NCBI GenBank assembly: GCA_015143295.1
Contig: CM026557.1
Coordinates: forward strand, 40,557,965-40,621,964
Length of the DNA: 64,000 nucleotides
Direction of reading: 5' to 3'
DNA from: Tetracentron sinense
Taxonomy: Eukaryota; Streptophyta; Magnoliopsida; Trochodendrales; Trochodendraceae
Part shown: positions 22,128 through 32,429 of the stretch, one piece after another
How positions within the stretch are numbered: position 1 is the stretch's first letter
Layout of the letters: the number at the start of each line of letters is the position of its first letter
Position numbers and translations under genes: made by a program
The notes under the pieces: model-generated
What the model was told of the DNA's origin: nothing
The model's database searches: none
Seen by the model: only the letters and a program-made list of their open reading frames with translations

Positions 22128-25100
22128 TGTGAGCGCGGGTTTCGGGGAAACCCTGGTTTGAATCTCACGGGGAGAGTATAGAATTGCCTCTTATTCATTC
22201 GGAAGGGATAAGTCCCCGAGATTTGGATAAGGTCTTGGTCTGCGGTCCGAGTTCCGAGGTCAGGGTAAGAGGCTCGGTTAAGTCTGGGGAAGGGGTTAGG
22301 CACCCCGGCACTTCCACTTTTCAGTGGTTCCCTACTTGCTAGGGTTAAGCCAAATTAATCTCAATGTTAATCAAATGTCTCAAATATTTAAGAGAATGCT
22401 AATCTAAGAAGAGGAAAACTCTAGACTAGGGTCGAACCCGGGTTGAGTTGCCTACGTACTCACATAGGGGTGAGATCAGATCGAGCGTAGTTCTGGCACA
22501 TAAGCCCGTGCCGAGGCTAGGGGGGTGTGTGTGTGCACCAAGGGTGGCTTAGGGGCTAGTCGGGAGGCTAGGGGTGGTTGACCGGGTTGGTCAAGTGCTT
22601 GGTATTGGGCCCGGTAGGCCTAAGGTAAGTCCGATAGACTAGGGTTGGACCCGGAAGGCCGAGGGTGAAGCCCGGTAGGCTATTTTGGGTCCGGTAGGCC
22701 GAGATTGGGCCCGAGAGGCCAAGGATGAGCCCGGTAGGCTAGGGTTTGACCCGGTAGGTCAAGATTAGGCCCGGTAGGCCAAGGGGTGAGATCCGGTAGG
22801 CCCAAGGGTGTTTTAACCAAGGGTTAGGGTTGTTAACCGGGGTTAAAAGGGTGATCAATCGTGGTTAGGGGTGCTAACCATCGTTAAAAGGTCCAAAGTC
22901 AGTATTTTTGGTCTTTTTGAATTTTTCTATTTTTATGGGATTTTCTCAGATTTTTCCCAGCGGTCAAAGATGCTTAATCGCGGTTAAGGAGGAGAGGTCA
23001 CCATGGTTAAGAGTCTTAACCATGGTTAAATGGTCAAAAGAGACTATTTTTGGGTTTCTCCTAATATTTTGAATTTTTTGAGCATTTTTCCAGATTTTTT
23101 CCGGTTAAGAATTTTTTAACTGTGGTTAAGGGTCAAAATTGGGGTGGAGCCTGATTAAGGGTCTTAACCACAACAAAAAAGGTCAAAGAAGATATTTCTG
23201 GATTCCTTGTAATATTTATGATTTTTTGATGATTTTTCCAGAATTTTTCTGGGTCATGGGCCTCTTAACCATGGTTAAATGTTAACCACGGGTGGGTTTA
23301 ACCATGTTTAAGGGGCCGACCGAGGAAAAAGTGGGCCTTGAGTCTATGGCAGGGTCTAGACTGGCTTCCTATCCGGCCTGCGCCTGGGCCCCCACAAAGT
23401 CCAGCAAATGCAAAAAAACCTAAAAACATGTTACATTTTTAACCACAGTTGATGAGGGTTTAACCATGGTTAACGAGGGAACCATGGAAAACCAAGACTA
23501 CCAGTGGGTAGCCTGAAGTACAGTGATCGTTTTAAGCCTTTGTGGGGCGTAAGGGGAGGTCGGGTGTGGGCCCCACATAGGCCCAAAGTTGCTTCGTTGC
23601 ACATCACATAAAATGACGATATTTTTAAAAACAACAAAACAGATTTTTTGGCAAAGTTTACGGCGATTTTGCCGCTGATTGACTCAACCCCTGGGAGATC
23701 CAAGACCATGGTCGTGAAGCCTGCTATGAGGGAAATAATTTGGGACCTTGTGGGGCCCAAGGGAAGGCTGGATGTGGGCCCTACAGAGGCCCAAAATCGT
23801 CCCGTTGCGCAGATTTTCACACTGTCGACCCCACTTTGGGGTCGATTTAACTATGGTTAACGGGCGAGTTAAAGGCTGAAATTGCACAGAGAGGTAGCCG
23901 GGTATGTGTGGAGTCTAACCATGGCCTTGGTTTCGACTGAGGCCGGGTCTAACCCGGGTTAAACCCGGGTTAAAAGTGGCTGCTGAAATTGGTTTTTTTT
24001 TCAGATTTTTTTGAAAAAAACTTTTTTTTTTTGGGGCTGTGCTTGAGCAATGAGAATCTAGAGGGGGTTCCTCATGGATTGAGGACCCCCCTAGACGTCT
24101 AAGGAAAGCCGCCAAGGTGGGGGGTGGTGGTGCATGTGGCCACGCTTCTTCAAGACCCGCCTATTGTGTTTTTTTTTTTTAGTTACTAAAAAAAGGAAAA
24201 AAAAAAAGAAAGGCAAATTAGGGACCCCTGGAATGGGACCAGGGGTCCCTTACAACGGTAGTGTTTAAAAAAACAATAAAGGAAGAAAGGGGTGTATACC
24301 CTTGGCTTGGCTGCGGTAGGGGCGAGCTTGGTGGCGGCTGCAAGCGGTAGTGGCTACAAGAGTGCCGTTGAAGGACCTGTAGGAACTCATGGCGGTTCCG
24401 GGAGGGGCCTGAGGTGGAAGGCAAAGGAGTGAAGGTGGATGGGAGGGCTACCCGAGCTACCACAGTGGTCTTCTGCAAGAATTTTTTTGAAAATTTCTCT
24501 TTTGCACAGTGGCTTCGTAGGACTAAATAGAGGAAGGGAGAAGGTGGGGAACTCCTAGTAGGCCTAGAGATCGTCTACGGTGGAGTGGAGAGTGTGACAG
24601 AAGGTGGGGTGGACTGGTTCGACCTCCACTGTTTTTTTTTTCCAAAATCCTCTTCCAAACCGTGGCTGCTGTGGCGTTTTTATAGGGGATGGAAAAGTGG
24701 GGAGAATGGATAAGGATGGAGGACGGTGTGGGGGACAAGGCAGGAGCAACCAGGAGGGGGTGGCAGAGGAGCAGGGGTCTGTACGCATCGTCCCTGTGAC
24801 AGGGACGATGAATAGTACCCCCTTTATGAATCGTGTTTTGTTGTTTTGTTTGTTTTTTTTAAAATTTGTTTGAAATGGGTACACTTAAGTTTGGGCCCAA
24901 CCCGTGTGTGGGGTTTGCCACATGGGGTTGGCACCCAAACTTTCAAACACTATTTATTATTATTATTATTTTTTCATAATAATCATATATATTTTTTATT
25001 TTTAAATTTTTTTTTTTTTTTAGCCCTAAAACAAACCCCCCCCCCTTTTTTTTTTAAATTATTTTTTGAATTTTAAACTTTTATTCCCCTTTTTGGGCTA

Positions 25101-25370
25101 AACCACCACATGTGTGGGAAAAGCCAAAAATGTTTTGTCCTAAAAAATTTAAATTTTAAAAACTAAGGTGGGTCCCACTTGGATTGGGCTTAGTCAGCCC
25201 ATGCTTGGGCCCAAACAAGGTTTTAATTTTTTTTTTTGAGTTTTGGACTTGAAATGGGCCTTGAGCCCATGGGACTCTGCTTAGGGCTTGGGCTAGGGTC
25301 TGCCTAGGGCTACTAGGGTTTGGCCGGGGACAACGGAGGTTGACCAGAGTGTAAAAATTAGGTGCTTACA
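22128..25370. mobile_element. 3243-bp solo LTR (Ty3/Gypsy, Tat/Ogre-like)
   Basis: The target duplication GGTCC (22123-22127 and 25371-25375) flanks a sequence that begins TGTGAGCGCGGG and ends GGTGCTTACA, so it has TG...CA ends and a 5-bp duplication. The right arm shows the single uninterrupted target near 37717-37730. No gag-pol or second LTR is present, so it is a solo LTR from intra-element recombination. The 'ggggttaggcaccccgg' near the start and the great LTR length suggest the Tat/Ogre group; this assignment is inference. Several open frames inside it (23470-24884) are not treated as genes. Confidence 0.85.
22605..22805 (+). repeat. Short tandem repeat CCCGGTAGGCC in solo LTR
   Basis: About ten degenerate units of roughly 20 bp centred on 'cccggtaggcc' (variants 'cccgagaggcc', 'cccggaaggcc') lie in direct orientation. 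They sit within the 5' third of the solo LTR. Further downstream, TTAACCATGGTTAA palindromes recur many times (22850-23500). Confidence 0.7.
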
Positions 25371-25375
25371 GGTCC

Positions 25376-26640
25376 CACACCATTTCTACAAGTGTTCAAT
25401 TGTGCAACTCCTTGTAAGACGATTCCTTGTTTTCGTTAGTGTGGTGTTTGGCGCACTCCAATATTTGATATGATTATACCAAATTAACTATTTTTTGTAA
25501 TTTTTGTTAAATTATTTAATTTGTAATTTGAGTTTTTTCATGACACGCACCCAAAACTAACCTTTTTTGAGTGAAAGCCTAACTCCCTATTCTTCTTTTT
25601 TTGAGTTTCTTCAATCTATTCTTTTATTCCTAAAATATAAATAAATTAGAAATTAAGTTTTTTTCTCTCATCAAGGAAAACTGATCAATTCTTCACCATC
25701 CTAGTTAGAGTGGTTAAGAATTTAAAGCTACTTTCATACGAGAATTCCATCTTTCTGAGCGGGAGATTCAATTAACAAAAATTTAGAAGCTGGAATTTCA
25801 CTTTTACCATCAATAGGTTTAGCAGAGCATTTATAACACCCAAATAAGCCTCACTCATTGGTATTTGAGCAATTATTCCTCAATCCTTCACCTAAGATTG
25901 ATTGAAATATCAGACGGCTTCTACTTCTAGCGAGGTAGTTTGCCTAAGCCACAATTATCCGATCACATTTTGGTATATGGGATATCTAGAGTTTACTAAA
26001 GATTGAACTTTGGTAACCTTCCTTAAATGCGTGTGGCATTTAGTGAAGGACATTGGATCATCTCCAATTGGTGCTGGCGAACCCACGGTGCTACATACCC
26101 CTGCACGCATTATTGAGTGTGCACAACACCTTGATAGTGAAAAAAGTGGGTGTTGGTGGTCTCCTCGCTAGCACTAATCTTAGTGAAGAGATGGATTAAT
26201 GGGACGCAAAGACATTTATGACACTACTTTTATCCCACATCAATCTCTCTTAATGCCTTCTTGTTAAGAATGGAGTCGCATATGACTTGCATTACCTTGT
26301 AAGGACACACCTGAATTCTAATCTACACAGTGACACACCCCAGTTCTAATCTCGGGTGCATAATAATAGTGATCGACCACCGTGATAGACGAGTTGCAGT
26401 CTGTGCCTAACTGCCTTGTAAGTGCACTTTGGGCCACCCCAAAAAATCCCTCTTCTCATTAATTACTGCATACCAAGTGACTGCATTAAATATGGCAAAT
26501 TCTCTCTTGGGACACGATTGGACCGTGATTATTGAGGGATGAGAATTAAAATTGATATAAGAATGTTAATTTCAATATTTAGAGGGCCCCAATGCATATG
26601 AATTTTGAATTCATGTGAAAACTAAAATATTGGCAATTCT
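25376..26640. other. Left-arm non-coding sequence
   Basis: This mirrors 36530-37716 of the right arm, for example 'ggtgctggcgaacccacggtg' against its inverse near 37030. No reading frame is conserved between arms here. The point near 26540 is the empty site of the 1.6-kb insert found in the right arm. Confidence 0.5.
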
Positions 26641-26915
26641 TATTTGAAAGATCATAGTTCACTCCTTGCCGGGGTGCTACAAGGAGTAGCGTCTCATCCT
26701 CCCTTTTCTCGCCAGGTGTCTTTTTAAACTGAGATTAATATTTTTAGCTATGATTTAAAAAAAAAATTAAGATTAGAAATATAAATAAGGGTGAGTGAAT
26801 CTTAACAATTGTTAAAGGGAGTTATAAAGAGGAATAGTCGTGAGAAAGGGAGGAACGAGATGCCCTCCTCGTGGCACCCCGTGAAGAGGGGATTATTTTC
26901 CTTTGTGAAAATAAG
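26641..26915. mobile_element. MULE-type MITE in left arm (mirrored at 34545-34805)
   Basis: The left end 'catagttcactccttgccgg' and the inverse of the right end 'ggaaaataatcccctcttca' resemble one another and the terminus of the MITE at 771-1025. It contains GGGGTGC...GCACCCC palindromes and a 'ggtgagtgaatcttaac' module. The copy in the right arm is inverted, so it predates the palindrome. Confidence 0.5.
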
Positions 26916-28194
26916 AATATCCACCCAATAAGTATATTATAATTCATGTGCATAAAAATTGACATAGCTCTTTCACAACTTGATTACTCTCATTCTTGAC
27001 CTCCATAGTATTTGATTTATTCTCAAATAAATATTTTTAGTGATTTCTTAACAAAACTATTAAATAATTTTCAGTATAACCTTTATGCTTACATCATAAA
27101 AAAATTATTTATCAAATAAAATATCTAAATCAACTGAATTTATATATAAACTAGGAGTTCATAATAAACAAAACTGTCATTCTTATAATAAGAAGCACTA
27201 TGACGTATTTCATTTATTGAAACTCATTTAGATTGTAGGTCAAATTGAAATTGTATTCAAACCCATTTATATAAGGGAGGTGTTATGTGCACACCAATAT
27301 TTGATGACTATACCCCATTTTTTAAAATTGATGACTGCACACCATTAGTTTATTAAAATTTTAAATGCACACCAAAATAAAAAAACTTACTTATAAGATT
27401 TATAGTTACACACCAAACTTTAAATTTATTAATTATAAGAAGGGCAGTGCTACTCTATGCGTGTTCTACCCACTGGAACACGTACGTGCCCATAGCCCAC
27501 CACACGTCCATTTTCAAACTTTTTTTATTACGATTATTAAACGAGCTCGGAAATCATGTTAAAGCTTTACTCATTTATTAAATAAACGAGCTCGAATTTT
27601 ACTAGCCGAACTCGAGTAGTTCACGAACAGCTTGTTTTATTGGATATAGCTATTTATATTAGATAAAAAATTCACTTTATTATCCTAGACAAAGAAATCA
27701 CAGTGTTAACTAAAATTTAAGTATAAGATTATAATTATATAAATGATATTCTTATCATATAAAATACATTATATACTATTAATCTTTACTAGTATATAAT
27801 ACATTTACTTAAATTTAATATTTAAATAATCAAATAAGTATATTTTAAACTGCATTCTTGACCTCCATAGTATTTGATTTATTTTCAAATAAATATTTTT
27901 AGTGATTTCTTAACAAAACTATTAAATGATTTTCTGTATAACCTATATGCTTATATTATAAAAAAAATTATTTATCAAATAAAATATCTAAATCAACTGA
28001 ATTTATTTATATAACTAGGAGTCAATAATAAACAAAACTAGCATTCTTATAACAAAAAGCACTATGATCTATTTCATTTATTGAAACTCATTTAGATTGT
28101 AGGTCAAATTGAAATTGTATTCAAACCCATTTATATAATTATATCTAAAAATATAATAATTTACCTCATATATATAAACAAACATATAATTATG
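26916..28194. repeat. Left-arm internal partial duplication
   Basis: Bases 26995-27270 ('attcttgacctccatagtat' to 'cccatttatata') recur as 27850-28138 in direct orientation, with 27271-27850 between them. The right arm has this sequence only once (34145-34460). The middle part matches 19390-19700. The extra 0.85 kb therefore arose in the left arm after it formed, or was lost from the right. No gene is present. Confidence 0.65.
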
Positions 28195-29870
28195 TCAACC
28201 AAACTTTTCAGCTCCACCGGATCACATCCTTGTAAGTATAAGACAAAGAGCAATGGAAGCCTTGGAAGTAAAGTCAACTCTTGACATTTACATATCTGAA
28301 GTTCTACCAAGGAAGGAGGCTGAGTAATTACTTATGGGACACAGTGCTGAGGTCTTTGATTGAGGGCAATTTCATGAGTGGAGGAAGAAATTAATTGACA
28401 TTTTCTACCGATGAGCCTTTAGACTATATTAGAGAATGATAGATGCCCAATATGACTTGCCAATCTTGTATCATTGTAGGATTCAATGGTAAACATATGA
28501 GGTTATAGCCAATTAAGTACATCCTCTACAACTCTTTCATTTCGCAATTTGACATTGCTGCCATATGTGATCCATTCAAATTCTAGCGTGTGAAGGTGCT
28601 ACTTATTCCTTAGTTTGGCCTCAATGACATCCATAACACTGACTACATTCTCTAACCTTCAAATGTGAAGTTTCCCCAAAGGTGAAACATGTCCTTTAAA
28701 TCTCTTATCCTAGACCCATTAATTTTACCCACAACAAACTTTCAGTAATGTTTGAAGACTTCCCATCCAACCAATTCATAGTGGCATTATTTCCAAGTTA
28801 CAACATTCACGGATTTCGAGATGTCGGAGGTTAATCAGGTCACTCGTGTCTTTTGGTCTGTAAGATTCTCACAATGATCTAGCATCAATATTTGTAAATT
28901 GTAGAAAGTGTTCGTCGATTTAGGTAACTTTTTTATTAGTGTCAGATAGGTCTACCGTAGGTGTTTCAAATTGCCAATTAAATCTGTCAACTCAATAATT
29001 ACATAATCAATCATAAATAAAGGACTCGCAAGTACTCTAATTTTGGAAACAAATTTTGTGGGACTTGACAATGAAAATAGCAAAAATTAGATGATCCCAA
29101 CAGTAAACCTAATGGTAGAAAGATGTGTAAATGATCAACTTTATAAAATTGTCCCAATGTTGTTATTACATCATATGAGTCACGAAAGCACGAAGAATGA
29201 TGAGCCTTTGTAGAAACTTTGTTTGTCATATTCATTTTCAACTTAAAACACATTTGTCTTGAAACCAAACAAGCTAAATTATTGATGTGGTCATGCATTA
29301 AGAATCGTGAATCATAGTGACTTGATCGTTGAAAGAACTACCTTTGGGAAAGATTACAAAATACTCATGACCAGTGTCTTACATTCGTTTTCCTTGTTTA
29401 GGCCACTCAAAATCTTCTGCTATCCACAACAGGACTAATTTCTTCTTCTCAATTTCATAGTCCTTTGGAAATATAGAATAGTAGGAAAAACACGCCTTCA
29501 AATAAGCAGGGAGATGATCATAGCTCAAACTTAGATCTGGAAGAATGTTACTTTTGTCAAGCGACAAAACCAATATCCCGCTAATTAAGATATTTTTCCA
29601 TTCATCATCGTTTAGTCTAGAATTCAAGAGGCCATCGAGTGTCTTTGCTACCAAAGACACATCTTTACCTATTTGCCATAATTTGTTCACCCATTATTTC
29701 CATATTTCTATGTGCATCGGACATTTTGTTTCCAAATGCATATTACGAAAGTAATGTCCGACAATCGTTATTCGACAACTCGAAATAGTAAGAAGGAATA
29801 GTTCCCATGACTGAGGAAACTTCTTCATTGGTACTTGTGTTACTATGATTTTACTTCGTCCCCAACATGA
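28195..29870 (-). pseudogene. NLR fragment: NB-ARC end to first LRRs (left arm)
   Basis: Read on the minus strand this fragment covers the C-terminal half of an NB-ARC domain and the first leucine-rich repeats of a CC-NLR of RPP13-like type. The 29690-29379 part has AKTLDGLLNSRLNDDEWKNI, LSLSYDHLPAYLKACFSYYS (RNBS-D region) and IFPKDYEIEKKKLVLLWIAE, i.e. the winged-helix part. After a frame change, 29298-29011 starts with the MHD motif (MHDHINNLA) and ends NLFPKLEYLRVLYL. Beyond that, LRR sequence is readable only in pieces to about 28200. Such proteins are intracellular immune receptors; this copy lacks CC, P-loop and intact frame, so it is dead. A mirrored copy lies at 32430-34110. Confidence 0.8.
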
Positions 29871-29908
29871 GAAAGAATTTGGAGAAGATTTTTCCTTTCA
29901 TTTATCAT

Positions 29909-30187
29909 TTAAAAAGCCCAACTAAAAGAAATGGCATTATATATTAATGGCATTTCAAATATGGTGTCTGTACATGAAGGACTTTTGCAATGCTTGAAAA
30001 CACTTGAAGAATTGGTTATATTGTGATGAACTTGAGTCATTATCCAATGGTGTTGGCTTACAATACCTTGCTTCTCTTCGAGTTTGGAAATTTTGAAATG
30101 TCCCCAACTCGTGGCTTTGTCAAATGAGGATACGGAGCTACCCACAAGGCTTGAAAAATTTGGAAATTAGAGATTGTAATAACCTTG
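29909..30187 (+). pseudogene. LRR fragment (left arm, inverted relative to NB-ARC)
   Basis: On the plus strand the sequence reads an LRR segment related to the minus frame 32394-32111 of the right arm (wording such as NGISNMVS, LEGLLQCLKTLEELVI, LENLEIRDCNN), with small indels that break the frame. It faces away from the NB-ARC fragment next to it, so the receptor gene was rearranged before the palindrome formed. It is cut off at 30187 by the spacer element. Confidence 0.7.
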
Positions 30188-31533
30188 GAAATTACACTGC
30201 TCTCCCCTCAATTTTGGTTGTATGTAACAATACCCCCTTCCCTTAAGTTTACCGTTACTTTATGGATGGACTTTGATGATGTCATCATTTAAACATTTTA
30301 AAATGTCTAAATTATCCTTTTCAACACAAGGTTAGTTAATTCAATAAAATAAATGACAATTGGTTTCTAACCAAGGTTAATAATATAAACTTAAGGTTAA
30401 TATATATTTCCAAAATCAAGTATATATATATTTTTTTCTAAAAACTAATGTTAGATAGATGAACTCTAGGGTTAGTGAATCTTAACCATAGTTAGTGGGT
30501 ATTAAAAGGGATACATAGCGACTTATAGAGATCCTTTAACTATGGTTAAATATAATTAACCTAAGGTTAATATTTTTATTTTTTTCTTAAAAGTAAGGTT
30601 AGATGGATTAATCCTATGGGTGAGTGAATCTTAAGCATAATTAGTGGGTATTAAAGGGGACACATGGCGGCTTCTAGAGCCCCCTTTAATTGTGGTTAAG
30701 CATAATCAACCTAAGGTTTTTCTTTTCTAAAAATCAAAGTTAAATGGATGAATCCTAGGGGTGAGTGAATTTTAACCACAAGGCGTTAAAGGGGACACGT
30801 AGCAGCTTGTAGAGCTCCCTTTAATTGTGGTTAAGCATAAGCAACCTAAGGTTTTTTTTCGAAGAACCAAGGTTTGATGGATGAACCCTAGGGGTGAGTG
30901 AGTTTTAACCATAGTCAGTGGGTGTTAAAAGGGACACGTGGTGGCTTATAGAGATCCTTTTAACTGTGGTTAAACATAATTAACCTAAGATTAATATTTC
31001 TTATTTTATTTTCTTATAACCGAGGTTAGATTAATGAATCCTAGGGATGAGTGAATCTTAACCACAGTTAATGGGTGTTAAAGGGACACATGGTGGCTTG
31101 TACAATGCTCTTTAAGCATAACCAACTGAAGGTTATTGTTTCCCTAAAACTAAGGTTAGATGGATAAACCCTAGGGGTGATTAAATCTTAATCATAGTTA
31201 GTGGATATTAAAAGGGACACGTGGCGGTTTGGGAGTTTATGTTTTTCTTTGGTTGAGCTTTCAAACGGTAAATACGTGTTTCCTCAATCAAGTAATAGGG
31301 GTAAAATGAGAAAAAGAGTACTTTTAGATAGTAGTGTTAATATTAAGAGTCTGACAGAGAAGAGCAGTGTAATTCAAGAAATTAGAGGGGAGATTTCTGA
31401 AATTTCACCGAACCTAGGGGAGGTGAGTGTAATTTACCCTTTATTATTTTGATAAAATCAAGCCCTTTTTTCTAAAATTCAAGTGGTTTAAAATTTAATT
31501 TGTAGGATAGGGGTGATTTTATAATTTGGATGA
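30188..31533 (+). mobile_element. Spacer element with AAATTACACT/AGTGTAATTT ends
   Basis: The left end 'gaaattacactgctctcccc' and the right 'aggggaggtgagtgtaattt' (31416-31435) are imperfect inverted repeats, a pattern common in plant Mutator-type MITEs. Sequence similarity with a second copy (53245-53703) runs on to about 31533, where LRR sequence starts. Between the ends lies a tandem array and a unique part whose frame at 31201-31452 recurs as 53365-53643. The exact borders and target duplication are unresolved. The repeated frame is short, differs by several substitutions and is not claimed as a gene. Confidence 0.5.
30300..31235 (+). repeat. Tandem array of about 140-bp units
   Basis: At least six direct units start near 30474, 30617, 30757, 30890, 31040 and 31174, each with 'taggggtgagtgaatcttaa', 'ttagtgggtattaaaaggga', 'cacgtggcggctt' and 'ctttaattgtggttaagca'. 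Unit length varies from about 130 to 150 bp. Single units of the same type are dispersed elsewhere (840-980, 6650-6740, 12590-13150, 26780-26820, 52440-52570, 53250-53390). Confidence 0.75.
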
Positions 31534-32394
31534 AAGAGACACATGCTTGAGATCGTTGCAATTCCTGATATAAAGTCTCTTTAGGTTAGCGGGAAACTCC
31601 CATTCTGGAAAGGACATGGGATTATGAAAACCCTCTATTATCAGATCTTGAATAGATATGAGGTTATACATACTATTGGGCAGGGAGTTTAGATTATTGC
31701 ATTCGAAGATCAAAAGCAATCTCCGACTGGCACTGAAGAACCCTTCTTTTGGAAAGGACACAAGATGAGGACACCTCCTGATTTCCAAATCACATAGAGA
31801 AGTGAATTCGAACAGGTTATCAAGTACGGACTCAATATTCCAACAATATTCTATCACAATTCTTGTAAGTGTGGTGTGAAATCCTCCTTCAAGAAAGACA
31901 TAAGATGAGGACACCCCTTGATTACCAATTCATTGAGAGATGTGAGGTTGTGTAGGCCCTAGGGTAGGGACTTCAAATTCGTGCATTGTATGACCTCAAG
32001 TTGTATAAGCCTAGATGGCAACCCCATTATTGGAAATGACTCTAGACGTGAAGATTCTTCAATTTTCAACCCTCTTAGAAATGTGAGGTTGAGTCCTTGT
32101 GGCAGCTTCTCAAGGTTATTACAATCTCTAATTTCCAAATTTTCAAGTCTGGTGGGTAGCTCCGTATCCCCATTTGACAAAGCCACGAGTTGGGGACATT
32201 TTAAAATTTCCAAAACTCGAAGGGAAGCAAGGTGTTGTGAGCCAACCCCATTGGATAATGACTCAAGTTCATCACAATGCTCAATAACCAATTCTTCAAG
32301 TGTTTTCAAGCATTGCAAAAGTCCTTCATGTAGAGACACCATATTTGAAATGCCATTAATATATAATGCCATTTCTTTTAGTTGGGCTTTTTAG
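31534..32394 (-). pseudogene. LRR fragment of a CC-NLR (spacer and right arm)
   Basis: The frame 32372-31959 followed by a frame change and 31914-31519 gives successive leucine-rich repeats: LKTLEELVIEHCDELESLSN, LRVLEILKCPQLVALSNG, LENLEIRDCNNLEKLPQG, LIQLEVIQCTNLKSLP, then SLCDLEIRRCPHLVSFPKEG. The irregular L..L.I..C..L..LP pattern is that of RPP13-like receptors. The paralogue at 55713-54859 continues from the same point to a natural C-terminus. Bases 32111-32394 belong to the palindrome; 31534-32110 have no counterpart in the left arm. Confidence 0.8.
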
Positions 32395-32429
32395 ATGATA
32401 TATGAAAGGAAAAATCTTCTCCAAATTCT

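Larger units (their letters stand above)
19221..30187 (+). repeat. Left arm of giant imperfect palindrome
   Basis: The sequence from 'taggtgcaataatggcc' (19221) to 'aataaccttg' (near 30186) recurs inverted at 32111-46052. Arm length is 10.97 kb, of which 3.24 kb is a solo LTR and about 0.85 kb is an internal duplication, leaving a core of about 6.85 kb. The right arm gives nearly the same core after its own inserts are removed. Of 95 aligned residues in the NLR fragment, 90 are identical between arms, so the arms are well conserved but not freshly copied. Confidence 0.9.

Noticed and set aside
23470..24884. Several overlapping open frames of 66-116 codons in both strands
   Set aside because: They lie inside the solo LTR, have GC-rich low-complexity composition, and match no domain I recognise; treated as chance frames.
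29545..29754. 69-codon plus-strand frame, repeated at 32759-32550
   Set aside because: It is the antisense shadow of the NB-ARC fragment; the sense strand gives clear NLR motifs.
31981..32394. 137-codon plus-strand frame
   Set aside because: It is antisense to the LRR frame at 32372-31959, which shows the regular LRR pattern.
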